Shown here piece by piece: positions 8,392-19,700 of a stretch of DNA of 64,000 bases. The DNA lies in contig CAZDDI010000009.1 of assembly GCA_964504195.1 (NCBI GenBank), positions 1-64,000 on the forward strand, given 5' to 3'. The first letter of the stretch is position 1, and each line of letters opens with the position of its first letter. This DNA comes from CAZDDI01 sp964504195. GTDB taxonomy: Bacteria; Chloroflexota; Anaerolineae; B4-G1; SLSP01. Below the pieces are notes generated by a model. That model had not been told where the DNA came from and did no database searches. It was given only the letters and a program-made list of their open reading frames with translations. A program made the translations under genes and the position numbers.

Positions 8392-8934
8392 ATGCAGACG
8401 CTCAAAATCGTCATCACAGGCCCTTTTTCATCCGGTAAGACTGAATTTATCCAATCGGTCAGCGAAATTGATGTAGTTTCCACTGAGCGCAAGATTTCCA
8501 GGGAAGCGGAACGTATTAAAACGCAGACTACCGTTGCCATGGATTTTGGGCGCATCACGATTGATGATGAGCTCATTTTATATCTCTTTGGCACACCGGG
8601 ACAGCGGCGTTTCGATTTCATGTGGGAGATCCTCTCCGAAGGTATGCTGGGATTTATTGTGCTGGTAGATAGCAATCGGCCAGAGACGTTCCGTGAGGCC
8701 CGGCGCATTTTAGACACCTTTAGCAGCTACTCCCCAGTGCCGTACATCGTGGCGGCGAATAAGCAAGACCTGGATGATGCCTGGCCGCCGGAAGATTTGC
8801 GTATTGTGTTGCGCGTAGACCCAGAAATCAAAGTGGTGCCATGTATTGCTACCCAGAAAGACAGCGTAAAAGAGGTGTTGCTGGAACTCTTGTATTCTAT
8901 TCTGGAAATTATGGATCAGTCTGAAGAAGCGTAA
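8392..8934 (+). CDS. MglA/Ras-like small GTPase
   Basis: A 180-residue Ras-superfamily GTPase. G1 is GPFSSGKTEF (about residues 9-18), the switch region holds TTVAMDFG, G3 is GTPGQRRF and G4 is NKQD. GTPG in place of the DTAG-type motif and the TVAMDFG segment are common in bacterial MglA/CvnD-like proteins. Such GTPases set cell polarity, pilus activity or multi-component signalling. The immediately preceding PATAN gene is the likely regulator or effector. The transcript probably continues into the hydrolase gene 90 bp downstream. Confidence 0.88.
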   Translation: MQTLKIVITGPFSSGKTEFIQSVSEIDVVSTERKISREAERIKTQTTVAMDFGRITIDDELILYLFGTPGQRRFDFMWEILSEGMLGFIVLVDSNRPETFREARRILDTFSSYSPVPYIVAANKQDLDDAWPPEDLRIVLRVDPEIKVVPCIATQKDSVKEVLLELLYSILEIMDQSEEA

Positions 8935-9024
8935 CCGGTTTTTAACCGAACTGCAACGGCCCATTAGCAAGTGTGAGTGCGTCCTATGGTATTATTGAAT
9001 CAACCGGGCTGAGGCGGCAAAAAA

Positions 9025-9810
9025 ATGAGCTCCATAGTCACCGATCAGGGCATAGTCCATTACGAAACTTACGGGCGTGGTAAGCCGGTGATTCTGTTGC
9101 ATTGCTGGTTAGGTTCGTGGAGCTATTGGCTTTCAACGATGGAAGCCTTGGGAGACAAGTATAAAGCGTATGCATTGGATTTCTGGGGCTTTGGTGACTC
9201 AGCTAAATTAGGTTCGTTTACAGTTAAAGACTACGTCAAAATGGTGGATCAGTTCATGGAGCGCATGGGACTGGAGCGCGCGCCCGTGATGGGCCATTCG
9301 ATGGGGGGCACAGTTTCTCTGAGCCTGGCCCTGGATCATCCTAATCGCGTGTCCAAGGTAGCGGTTGTTGGTTCTCCGGTGGCTGGTTACGGGTTGGCTG
9401 TTTTGCTCAAACTGGCCGGGAACCGACATATCGCACGTTTGTTATATGCTTTTCCCGGCATGTTCTACACGGGCGTCAAGGTCCTTTCGCGCTTCTACGC
9501 GAAGGATTGGCGTACCTGGTATCAAATGTTCGAGAAAGATATTTCGCGCACCACCATGGAATCCTTCTCTACCAGCATTCGGGATTTACGGTTCACCGAC
9601 TTGCGCCCGCAGCTGCACGAATTGCGTATTCCGGCGATGGGTATTTACGGTGTCAAAGACAACATTGTAGACCCAAAGCAAGGACAATTGTTGCGGCAGG
9701 GCGCACGTGATAGTACACTGCATTATTTTGAGAATTCGGCGCATTTCCCGATGCTCGATGAAACTGACCGGTTCCACGGTGCGGTGCGGGAATTTTTGGA
9801 GCGCCGTTGA
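9025..9810 (+). CDS. Alpha/beta hydrolase (intact triad)
   Basis: A 261-residue alpha/beta-hydrolase. The oxyanion region is LLHCWLGSW, the nucleophile Ser92 is in GHSMGG, the acid lies in the GVKDNIVDP region and the histidine in NSAHFPMLD. No signal peptide is seen, so a cytosolic esterase/lipase-like enzyme is likely; the substrate is unknown. A clear paralogue lies at 20136-20924, at the other end of the signalling cluster, but lacks the nucleophile. Both share the opening VHYE-GRGKP and the block YALDFWGFGDS. Confidence 0.88.
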   Translation: MSSIVTDQGIVHYETYGRGKPVILLHCWLGSWSYWLSTMEALGDKYKAYALDFWGFGDSAKLGSFTVKDYVKMVDQFMERMGLERAPVMGHSMGGTVSLSLALDHPNRVSKVAVVGSPVAGYGLAVLLKLAGNRHIARLLYAFPGMFYTGVKVLSRFYAKDWRTWYQMFEKDISRTTMESFSTSIRDLRFTDLRPQLHELRIPAMGIYGVKDNIVDPKQGQLLRQGARDSTLHYFENSAHFPMLDETDRFHGAVREFLERR

Positions 9811-9816
9811 CGTAAT

Positions 9817-10503
9817 GTGACGCTATCAATGGAGGCGCACGCGCCCGAACTTTATTATTTCCCTAATAAGATGGGGCTGGTGGTACTTTTAGCCCTGGAA
9901 GAGGTGATGGGGCGTAACGCACTCCATACCGTGCTCCAGCTGGCGCGCTTACCGCACCTGCGCGAACATTATCCGCCCAATGATTTTGCACTGGCTTTTC
10001 CGTTTACTGACTTGAGCCGATTGTTGGTGGCATTGGAAGAACTTTACGGGCCACGTGGTGGACGTGGGTTGGCGTTGCGTGCCGGGCGGGTATGTTTCAA
10101 ATATGGCGTACAAGATTTTGGTGGCGTATTAGGTTTCACCGATGTTGCCTTTCGGTTATTGCCGTTATCGCTGAAAGTGCGGCTGGCCCTAGAAGTGTTG
10201 GCCCAAATTTGCAATCGCTACTCGGATCAGCGCGTGCTTCTAGGAGAGAATGACACAGCCTATCTGTGCATCATTGAGCGTTGTGGGTTGTGCTGGGAGC
10301 GGCAAACTACGCAACCGGTCTGCACTTTAGCAATCGGGTTGTTGGAGGAGTCGCTCTATTGGGTTAGCGGTGGTAAGCGATTTGATATCGAAGAACTAAC
10401 GTGTATGGCGACTGGAGCGCCCAATTGCACGTTTCAGATTCACAAACGGCCTTTGGATTTTGATATGAACGACACCGGTACGAGGAGCAGCGGGCGTGCG
10501 TAA
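9817..10503 (+). CDS. V4R-domain protein
   Basis: A 228-residue protein whose C-terminal half (about residues 140-215) matches the V4R small-molecule-binding fold, with conserved cysteines and the pattern ERCGLCW...GLLEESLYWVSG...CMATGAPNCTF. V4R domains occur in BchJ-like proteins and in sensors and bind small hydrophobic ligands (family knowledge). The GTG start at 9817 is 6 nt after the hydrolase stop; an ATG at 9829 is an alternative. The 3' end overlaps the next gene by 8 bp, which indicates translational coupling. Confidence 0.8.
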   Translation: MTLSMEAHAPELYYFPNKMGLVVLLALEEVMGRNALHTVLQLARLPHLREHYPPNDFALAFPFTDLSRLLVALEELYGPRGGRGLALRAGRVCFKYGVQDFGGVLGFTDVAFRLLPLSLKVRLALEVLAQICNRYSDQRVLLGENDTAYLCIIERCGLCWERQTTQPVCTLAIGLLEESLYWVSGGKRFDIEELTCMATGAPNCTFQIHKRPLDFDMNDTGTRSSGRA

Positions 10504-11752
10504 AATCATTCTGCGGGATAAGCGCAAAATTCCGCCTTTCAACGAGCCAGCGCGCGAATTGAGCGTGTTGGCTAAGCCTTTATGGTTGCACCAACGCGAT
10601 ATGCTGGCAACATACACCACGGAAGAGCGTGAGGTGGATTCTTTCAACGAGATTTCTCACGAGCGGGTTGAAACCCTGGTTTATCGTGATAATCTGTATT
10701 TCGACAAACCTTTTATTGATGAGTTCATTCAACGCGCGCGCGAATCAGGTAAAGCCTGCCAGGCAGCCTTTGAGTTGGACGATCCCTCATTGGTGGCTCA
10801 TGCGCTTTATTTGCAACGTGGTATTCGGCGCCAGGGAAATCACTACGTTGCCGATCTTTGGTATTATCCTTACGGCATTGACCCGGTTGTGCGCCCGTTG
10901 GTGATCCGCACAGACCCTCGCGAAGTTGGCTATTATCATGTTCCTACCCACATGTCCAATGCTTATGGGGATTTAGTCTATCAGTTGCCTACCAAAGCCT
11001 TTCTTTCTATCGAGCATTGGGTGCATATCCTTCATGCTAATGTTGCCTTCGGTATTTTCTCTATCGGTGCGCGTTTTGAACAAGCCGCTGAACAACAAAT
11101 CAAGATCAATCTAGAATTGTTGTGGCGGGGTATGATGGAGCGCAAGCAGGTGCTTACCAGTTCGCGACTGGTGCAAATCGGCAAAAATTGTAGTATTGAC
11201 CCCAGTGCTGTGATTCAAGGGCCTTCAATTATTGGTGATAACGTCACGATTGGGCCGGGTGCTGTCGTGGCAAATTGTATCCTTGGCAACAATGTCAATA
11301 TCCAGCAGGGTTGCCAGCTCTTTCTGAGCGTTATCGGCGATCGTACCTTCTTACCATTTCGGGCAGCTATCTTTATGTCGGTACTGATGGAAGATTGTTT
11401 GATTGCGCAGAATACTTGTATTCAGATGTGCGTCGTTGGGCGTGGCTCATTTATCGGCGCGGGTAACACCTTCACCGATTTTAACCTTGTCCCCCGCACC
11501 TTGCGCACACACTTTGGCGGTCGCTTAGAAGATACGGGGATGCCGGCCCTGGGAGGGGCGGTGGGTCATAATGTACGTATCGGTTCGGGGATGATAGTTT
11601 TTCCGGCGCGCATGATTGAATCGGATGTGGTGCTATTTGCCACTCCGGAACGCCGAGTTATCTCCAAAAATATAGCTTATGAAGAAAGTGATCATTTAGC
11701 CTTGAAAGATGGCGCTAGTTTGCATCCGCGACTTTATCGCCCGGAAGAGTAA
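10496..11752 (+). CDS. Left-handed beta-helix (hexapeptide repeat) protein
   Basis: A 418-residue protein. The N-terminal ~210 residues are not recognised. The C-terminal part (about 225-390) is a hexapeptide-repeat beta helix (IGKNCSIDPSAVIQG, IIGDNVTIGPGAVV, ILGNNVNIQQGC, VVGRGSFIGAGN), similar in style to GlmU or acyltransferase helices. That points to a nucleotide-sugar or acyl/acetyl transferase role or a structural trimer; no clear catalytic motif was found. The GTG start has GGAG upstream and overlaps the V4R gene. Confidence 0.75.
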   Translation: MRKIILRDKRKIPPFNEPARELSVLAKPLWLHQRDMLATYTTEEREVDSFNEISHERVETLVYRDNLYFDKPFIDEFIQRARESGKACQAAFELDDPSLVAHALYLQRGIRRQGNHYVADLWYYPYGIDPVVRPLVIRTDPREVGYYHVPTHMSNAYGDLVYQLPTKAFLSIEHWVHILHANVAFGIFSIGARFEQAAEQQIKINLELLWRGMMERKQVLTSSRLVQIGKNCSIDPSAVIQGPSIIGDNVTIGPGAVVANCILGNNVNIQQGCQLFLSVIGDRTFLPFRAAIFMSVLMEDCLIAQNTCIQMCVVGRGSFIGAGNTFTDFNLVPRTLRTHFGGRLEDTGMPALGGAVGHNVRIGSGMIVFPARMIESDVVLFATPERRVISKNIAYEESDHLALKDGASLHPRLYRPEE

Positions 11753-11761
11753 ACCAATACA

Positions 11762-12847
11762 ATGGGTGCCTTTGCATTTATTATTCATCCAATTGATCCT
11801 AAACGAGATGTCAGTCGAAAATACCCGTTCTTAGGCAAAGTTTTACCAGAAGAGGCGATTCATTTTCTTTCGCGCTTTTGGCCGCCGGTCTATCTCTCGC
11901 ACATTACGGGTGCGCGTTCAGAGGCGACGGGAAAGGAAATTGAAGGCTGGTTGATTGCAGTTCCTTATACGGCGCAGCGGATGTTGCAGTTGCCGCCTCA
12001 AGAGGTGTATCGTAAAATCATCGCAGCCGGTCATCTGGCGCAGAAGCTCGGCGCGAACATTCTTGGTTTAGGTGCATATACGTCGGTTGTAGGTGATGGC
12101 GGGGCGACGATTGCACGTGCGCTGGATATTCCTGTTACTACTGGTGACAGTTATACAGCAGCGACAGCCGCACAAGCAACTCGCGAGGCAGCACAGCGGA
12201 TGAATCTGGACTTATCACAGTCCACGGTGGCAGTGGTCGGCGCGTCCGGTGCGATCGGTGGGGCGGTCGCTGAATTGCTGGCACCCCAGGCAGGACAAAT
12301 GTTATTGATTGGGCGCAACCAGGGACGTCTTGTAGAGATGCGTGAGCGCGTCGTTCAGCGGGGGTGTTCCACTGTAACATTGTCGGATGACGTCCTGGCG
12401 ATTCGTAATGCCGAAGTCATCATCACCGTGACCAGTGCGGGGGGCAATTTGGTGCGTCCGGAGATGCTGCGCAGTGGGGCAGTGGTGTGTGATGTATCCC
12501 GTCCACGCGATGTGTCATTGCAAGTGACGCAGGCACGGCGGGATGTATTGGTGATTGATGGGGGGTTGGTCAAAGTACCCGGTGCAGTAGATTTCGGGTT
12601 TAACTATGGTTTGCCGCCGGATATGACGTTTGGGTGCATTGCAGAAACGATGACCTTATGCTTTGAGGGCTGGCAGGAGGATTATACTATCGGGAAAGAC
12701 TTACAGGCGGAGCAAGTCACCATGATTGACGCATTGGCGACCCGGCACGGGTTCCGGCTGGGCGCGTTGCGAAGTTTCGAGAAACAGTTAGACGAGGCAA
12801 TCATTCAGGACATCAAAATGAGAGCCCACACAGGAGGTAGGGAATGA
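11762..12847 (+). CDS. Long-chain acyl-ACP/acyl-CoA reductase-like enzyme
   Basis: A 361-residue protein resembling the cyanobacterial acyl-ACP reductase that makes fatty aldehydes with NADPH. Shared features are SHITG in the N-terminal part, LAQKLGANILGLGAYTSVVGDGG, VTTGDSYTAA, a Rossmann motif VAVVGASGAIGGAVAELL (about 155-172), DVSRPRDV, and GCIAETMTLCFEGW. Its Cys292 falls where the catalytic cysteine (Cys294) of the cyanobacterial enzyme lies. No aldehyde deformylating oxygenase is nearby, so aldehyde, alcohol or wax-type products are possible. It overlaps the next gene by ATGA. Homology is recalled, not computed. Confidence 0.75.
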   Translation: MGAFAFIIHPIDPKRDVSRKYPFLGKVLPEEAIHFLSRFWPPVYLSHITGARSEATGKEIEGWLIAVPYTAQRMLQLPPQEVYRKIIAAGHLAQKLGANILGLGAYTSVVGDGGATIARALDIPVTTGDSYTAATAAQATREAAQRMNLDLSQSTVAVVGASGAIGGAVAELLAPQAGQMLLIGRNQGRLVEMRERVVQRGCSTVTLSDDVLAIRNAEVIITVTSAGGNLVRPEMLRSGAVVCDVSRPRDVSLQVTQARRDVLVIDGGLVKVPGAVDFGFNYGLPPDMTFGCIAETMTLCFEGWQEDYTIGKDLQAEQVTMIDALATRHGFRLGALRSFEKQLDEAIIQDIKMRAHTGGRE

Positions 12848-13734
12848 GCGAAGGCCGCATCCTGGTGGTAGAGGACGATTTCGACATCTCCAATATGCTG
12901 CAGCTGTACTTCAAGTCGCTAGGCTACGAAGTGCATGTGGCGCCGCGCGGCGGGGTGGCGCTCGACATGACCCGGCAGACAATGCCCAACGTGATTGTGT
13001 TGGACATTATGTTACCCGATCTTGACGGGTACGAAATCTGTCGGCAATTGCGCACCAACCTGCGCACCAGCCACATCCCCATTATCTTTCTTACACAGAA
13101 AGATGAGCGTAGCGACAAGATTCACGGGTTGGAACTGGGTGCCGATGATTACATCACCAAGCCCTTTGATGTGGAAGAACTGCGCCTACGGGTGCGCAAT
13201 ACCATCAAGCGGGCTGAAATCGAGGCACTCACCAGTCCCAGCACGGGTCTGCCTAGCGGGCGGCTGATTGAACAGCAGCTCCGGCAGCTGATGCGTAGTG
13301 AAGATTGGGGAATCCTCTACATTGGTATGGATGGATTGGAAGCATTCAATGAGGTGTATGGTTTTGTAGCCGGAGAGGAAGTGCTCCGCTTCACGGGTAT
13401 GTTGCTTAATGAGGTTGTTGAAGAGCTGGGCACAGTAGACGACTTTATTGGGCACATTGGCGGTGACGACTTCCTTATCATCACACGCAAAGACCTCGCG
13501 CCGCCCTTACGGGCCGAGCTGAAGAAGCGATTTGATGACAATGTAGGCACGCACTATGACTTTATCTCTCGACAGCGTGGTTACTTGGTCATTACGGATG
13601 ATGATGGCGACGAGCAGCAAGCCCCGTTGATGACGCTCCAGATCGGTGTGCTGACCATTGACGATGGGCCGTTCACCGACATCCGCGAGATCACCGAAGC
13701 AGCTGCTGAAGCGCGGCGCCGGTCCCGCAAGTAA
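12844..13734 (+). CDS. Response regulator with degenerate GGDEF domain
   Basis: A 296-residue protein. The N-terminal REC domain (about 1-120) has the acidic pair VEDD, the phosphoryl aspartate in VIVLDIMLPDLDGYE, and lysine in DDYITKPFD. The C-terminal GGDEF-like domain (about 135-290) has HIGGDDF in place of GG(D/E)EF, and the preceding DGLEAFNEVYGFVAGEEVL departs from the usual DxFKxxND pattern. Catalytic activity as a diguanylate cyclase is doubtful; it may bind GTP or serve as an output scaffold. It is coupled to the reductase-like gene and precedes the large kinase. Confidence 0.88.
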   Translation: MSEGRILVVEDDFDISNMLQLYFKSLGYEVHVAPRGGVALDMTRQTMPNVIVLDIMLPDLDGYEICRQLRTNLRTSHIPIIFLTQKDERSDKIHGLELGADDYITKPFDVEELRLRVRNTIKRAEIEALTSPSTGLPSGRLIEQQLRQLMRSEDWGILYIGMDGLEAFNEVYGFVAGEEVLRFTGMLLNEVVEELGTVDDFIGHIGGDDFLIITRKDLAPPLRAELKKRFDDNVGTHYDFISRQRGYLVITDDDGDEQQAPLMTLQIGVLTIDDGPFTDIREITEAAAEARRRSRK

Positions 13735-13788
13735 GCGTTGTACGCTTAGCGGCGACCTTTCCGTACAACCGTTACGGCTGTTTCGGCT

Positions 13789-16700
13789 ATGCAAAAGCAG
13801 CATGCTCGCGCACACTGGGGAATCCTGGGGATTCTTAGCGGAGTAGTCGCAGTTTTCCTGCTCTACTTTGGCTTAAAGTTGCCTCTGGGACTCTACGTGC
13901 TTGCCTGGCCTACCTTTCTGGCCGCTCGCTGTTGGGGGCGGCGTGGGGGTGGGCTGGCTGCGTTATTGCTGTTATGCGCTGCGCTCCCTGCGAGTTTGCT
14001 CCAACCTGATTACTGGTTACATTTATTTCTTATGGGGGCCGTGTTACTCGGTGGTGGACTGTGGATGGGGGCATTGACTGAGGCATTGCATGCTCAACCG
14101 CAAACGCCTCCGGTGGATACGCTGACCTCGCGGCGACTACAAGAACTGGAAACGCTCCAACAGCTCACTGGTTTGGTAGGTGAGAGTCTTGATCTAGGTG
14201 AAACTCTACATGCTGTCCTCGGCGCATTGCGGCAACTCATCCCCTATGATAATGGTGAAATCACGCTCTGGGACCCGGAGACCCATGTGATGCACCGTGG
14301 GGCTTTGTTGGCTCGCGCGGAATCGCGCGCTTATCTGGAGCGAGCCGGGCACAGTTATCAGTTAGACGAGGGTTTGACCGGACATCTGGCGCGACAGCGG
14401 CGCCCGTTGCTCATTACTGAGATGCGTGAGTCTGATATCCGTCCCAAGCTCGATTACCCCGATCAACCCATCCGTGCTTATCTGGGTATTCCCCTGATTA
14501 CCCGTGGCGAGCTGGTGGGGACACTAGAGATGGATGCCATGCAGCCGGAGCGCTTTTCCGAACATGATCTGGAACTAGTGCAAGCTTTCGGCATTCACGC
14601 AGCAATTGCTATTGAAAAGGCGCGGCTTTACCAGGATGTACAGGCACGCGTGCAGTTGCTGGAGCAAGTGCGCGATGTAACCAATGCTGCCGGCCGCGCG
14701 CGTGATTTACCTTCGCTCCTTGAAATCATCGTCGAGCGCGTAGCCGCATTACTGGAAGTGGCGGTGGTAGGTGTACTGACTTACGAACCAGCGCAACAAG
14801 CCTTGGTAGCTCGCGCGCCGTTTTATGGATTACCTGTTGACTGGCTTGCCAGTTATACTGTGCTCATCCCGCCGGGGAGTCATCGTGAGCGCCAGTGGTT
14901 GGATGTCCCCTATTGGAAGGTCGTTGATGCGCAAAGCGATCCCCATTTGGAGGCCTGGGGCCTGCAAACCCTGGTGGTAGCAGCCGAGTGGCAGCAGCTG
15001 CTCTTTGTACCGCTCGAAGCTGGCGGTGAACGTATTGGCTTTATCCAAATCGCTAATCCCACAGATGCGCGTCAGTTTACTGAAACAGATGTGCAGCTGC
15101 TGGAAATGCTTTCGGCTCAAGTCTCTGGTATGATCTATGTTTCGCAACTGTTGGAACGCGTGGAACAGCGTACTCACCTATTGGAATCGCTTGCGCATGT
15201 TGCGGCGACCATCGGCGGCTCGCTGGATCTGAATGCCGTATTGGAGGCTATTGTGGGGGCTGTATCTGGCGTTCTTGCCTGCCAGCGCACGGCCATTTTT
15301 GTTCTCGATCCGGCGACCAATTTGCTCAATCTGGTCGCTGCAGAAGGGGTCTCGCCTCAGTATCGTCAGCTTTCTCAGGGTATTCCCATCACTGAAGGTG
15401 GGCGCGCGCACGCTATAGCCGTCAATCAAATTGTCATTTCTGAAGATATACAACAACATCCCGAACTCGCGGAGGTTGCGCCTTTATCGGAAGCAGAAGG
15501 TTTTCGTGCTTATGCCGATGTCCCATTGCATCGTGGCGAAACGCCGGTGGGGTTGCTCTCCGCCCAGTTCATGGAGCCGCACACCTTCACTCCCGACGAG
15601 ATTGGCTTCTTAAAAATCTTAGCTGAACAGGCCGCTGTTGCTATTGAGAACGCGCGACTCTATGCTCAGACCGACGCCGAGCTTCAGAGTCGGGTGCATT
15701 CGTTAGAAGTCTTACAACGAGTAACTCAGGAAAGCACAGCTACGTTTGACCTCGACCATATCTTGCGTTTGGTACTTGACGAGGCGGCACGTTTCGCTGA
15801 GGCCGAGGGCGGCTTTGTGGCGTTGTGGACACCGAATGCAACCGCTGAACTGCGCGCTACTTATGGCTATACTGAAACACAACGGGTCGCGCTTGTACAG
15901 CTGCTACAGACACCAGACACATTCCCGCCTTTACAGGCATTCCTGGCACAACATACTTTGCGCTATGAGCCATGCCTTGATTCGCTCCTCGAAGCGTGGC
16001 CCGAGCTGCCGATGCAATCGTTACTGCTGGCCCCGGTGTTCTACGAGGAGCGGTTGGCCGCCCTCATTGCCATTCATAGCCCTCGCCCAGAGGCGTTTTC
16101 GCCGATTGTATTGGATTTTCTTGATGGGCTTTCGATCCAAACCGCTATCGCGGTAGGTAATTTCCAGCGGTATCACGAGCAGTTGGCGCGCGGCGAGCTG
16201 ATGCGCCAACGTGCTGAGCAGATGGCTTTGCTGCTTGAAGTTACGCGTACTATGCGCTCCGACCAGCCGCTTGAAGAGGTATTGCTGGATGTGGCCTATG
16301 CCATCCAGGAGGGCAGTGGCTACGAGATTGTGCTGATTAGCGTGTTGGATTCTGGCTATCAACGGCGCGTTGCCGGGGCGGGATTGCCTCTGGCCGATTT
16401 GGAGCGGATGAAACAGGTACGCCAGCCCTGGGCGCGTCTTGAGCGCCTTTTCCAGGAACGCTTTGCTGTGAGCCGCTGTTATTACATCCCAGCAGAGTAT
16501 CATCATATTGTCAGTGATTTGGACCTGTTCGAGGACGAAGAAGACCGCCAGGATGTGGGGCGCACACCCGGCATGTGGCACGGGCAAGACATGTTGCTTG
16601 TGCCGCTCATCGGCACGCAGGGTGAGTATTTGGGCATGATGTCGGTAGATAATCCGCGCGATGGGCGCGTGCCCACCCGTACTTCGGTCGAAGTGTTGGA

Positions 16701-19700
16701 GCTCTTTGCGGCGCAGGTGGCGTTGGCTATCGAGAACAATCAACTGGTGCAAAATCTTCAATTACAATTGAATACGCTACAGTTATTCAATGCGCTGAGT
16801 CGCTCTATCACTACCAAGCTCGACTTGCCGCTGGTGTTGAACACAGTAGCCCAGTCTGTTACCAATCTACTTAATTATGATTATGCTACTATCTTTTTGC
16901 GGGATCCGGTTAGCGGGCGTTTTATTCCCCGCGCTTCGTCCGGGTATGGGCTGGAGCTGTTGGGTGATCAGACCTTTGGCGAGGGCGAAGGGTTGGTGGG
17001 AGTGGTCGCCCAGACCGGAATGCCGCTAGTGTTGGAGGATACTGCCACCGACTCGCGCTTTAGCAGCGGGCCTTTGACTATTGGTGCCAGCATCATGGTG
17101 CCGTTGACTGTTGAAGGACGCCCGGTGGGGGTGCTCACCGCTGATCGTAAGAAACCCGGCGATTTTGCACCCAAAGATGTCGCTACCTTTAGTGCGTTGG
17201 CCGATCAAGTCTCTGTAGCTGTGGAAAACGCCCGTCTCTTTGAGGAAGTCACGCGTTTCTCACAAGAGTTGGAACAGCGTGTCGAGGAACGTACCCATGC
17301 ACTTGCTGAGGCGTTGGGTAATTTGGAGGCGGAGCGTGATCGTACTGCGGTGTTGTATCGCATCGCCTCGGAACTGGTCGCCAGCCTGGATATTGATCGC
17401 GTGCTAGACAAGGCCTTGGGCATGTTACGCGATGCTGTACGTGCTGACCGTGGCTCTATTTTGTTGTTGGATATTAACAATGGGCAGCTCATGTACCGCG
17501 CGGCTATCGGCAAAGAGAAAACTATCCCCCCGGGTGGTGGTTTGGCGCGCTTTGACCGTAACAGCGGCTTGGTTGGCTGGATCCTCAAACATCGTGAGCC
17601 GGTTATCTTATCTGATGTAGAGACAGACGCGCGCTGGGTTCCTTGTGAAACGCCTGGGTTGACCCGCTCGGTGCTGGCCGTACCGATTTTGGGCAGCGGC
17701 GGTGAGGCACAAGGCGCGATCTTTTTACAATCTTCGACGCTTGACTTCTTCGATGAGCAGGCCTTGCGGCTGGTGGAGGCGGCGGGTGTGCAACTGGGCA
17801 ATGCGCTTAACAACGCTGAACTCTACCGCCTTATCCGTGAGCAGGCTGAGCGCATGGGCGCGATGCTGCGTACCCAGCAGATTGAGGCGGTCAAGAACCA
17901 GGCCATTCTTGAAGGTATCGCTGATGGGGTTATGGTGGCGGATGCCAATGGGCGGATCATTCTCTTTAACGCTGCCGCCGAGCGTATCTTTGGATTACGC
18001 CGCACGCAGGCATTGGGCCAGTTCTTGGATGAGATGTTAGGATTGTACGGTACGCAGGCTCGCACGTGGATGGAGCAGGTGCAAACCTGGCGCGATGACC
18101 CGGCGACCTACGAGACTGGCAGCTTCATGGTGGAGCGCTTGGAGATGAATGCGCGGGTGGTGAGCATCCACATCTCGCCCGTAATCTCTCAAAGCAAGGA
18201 GTTTTTGGGGGTGGTTTCCGTCTTCCGTGATATCACCGTTGAGGTGGAAGCTGAACGTGCCAAGAACGAATTTGTCTCTACCGTTTCGCACGAGCTGCGT
18301 ACCCCGATGACCGCCGTCAAGGGCTACGCGGATCTGTTACTTATGGGCGCTGCGGGTGAGCTTCTCGAGCTTCAGCGTAATTTCTTGACCATCATCAAAT
18401 CTAATGCTGACCGGCTGAGCAATCTGGTCAACGATCTGCTCGACCTCTCGCGCATCGAAACGGGGCGCGTGCAGTTACAGCTCAAGCCTGTTGCCATCGA
18501 GACGCTCATCGAACAAGTAGTGATGACTCTGTTGCCAAAAGTTGACGAGAAGGCCATCACTCTGCGTGCGCAGCTGCCGCCGGCGTTACCGCAAGTTTAC
18601 GGTGATCCTGATCGCCTGACGCAAATTCTTACCAATTTGGTGGCAAATGCGTACAAGTACACCCCTAACAATGGCGCGATTGACGTGTATGCTTACGTGC
18701 GCGAGGGTATGATGCATGTGGCTGTAGCCGATACAGGCATTGGTATTTCCAAAGCGGATCAGGATAATATCTTCGAACGATTTTTCCGTGTGGATGATCC
18801 TAATGTGTATGAAGTAGTAGGCACCGGACTGGGGCTTTCGATCACTGTTTCGCTGGTACGGTTGCACGGTGGCGACATCATGGTGGAGAGCGAGTTGGGC
18901 GAGGGCAGTGTGTTCACCATCACCTTACCGTTGCTTGAAGGGGAATCAACCGCCGATCTCGGCACCCCGCCGGTGGGTTTTGCCCCCACCTACTTTACCA
19001 TCCTGGTCGTTGAAGATGATGTGGCCGTGGCCCAACTGTTGCGCACCACGCTGGAAACAACAGGCCGCCAAGTGCTGGTGGCACATACTGGTGAGGAAGC
19101 CCTGCGAGTAGCCCGCGAGCGCCACCCCGATCTGATCTCGCTAGACATCAAATTGCCCGATTTGGATGGATTCGAGGTTTTACAGCTGCTCAAGCGTGCG
19201 CCGGAGACCGCCAGCATCCCTGTGGTCATCGTTTCGGTGGTGCCGGACCCGGAACGTGGGTTACGTCTGGGAGCAGCAGATTATCTCACCAAGCCGGTGG
19301 ATACTGAGCGTATCTTACAGGTAGTGGATAAAGTGCTGGCGCAGCAAGGGTTGGTGCTGGTCGTAGCTGATGACCGCGACACGCGGGTAATGGTGCGGGA
19401 GTCCCTGCGTGCGCGGGGGTTGGTAGTGCGTACAACGGGGCAGGGCGAGCGGGCCTTACGCCTGGCTCGCGAACTGCATCCGGCCCTCATTGTGTTGGAT
19501 TTGAAACTGCCAGCCCTGGATGGATACCAGGTATTGGAAAAACTCAAGCAAGACTCGCGCACCGCCGATATTCCGGTCATCGTGATGACCGGTTCTGTCA
19601 CTGATGCGAACGGTAAGGAGCAAGAGCTCCGCGCTTTGGGGGCGTTGCGGTTTTTGACCAAGCCCTTCTCTATTGAAGAACTGGCTGAAGAGATTACGCA

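Noticed and set aside
9817..10503. Bacteriochlorophyll gene bchJ
   Set aside because: The V4R domain is shared by many sensors, and no other photosynthesis gene is present.
12844..13734. Active diguanylate cyclase
   Set aside because: The signature is GGDDF and neighbouring catalytic residues differ from the consensus, so only a degenerate GGDEF domain is claimed.
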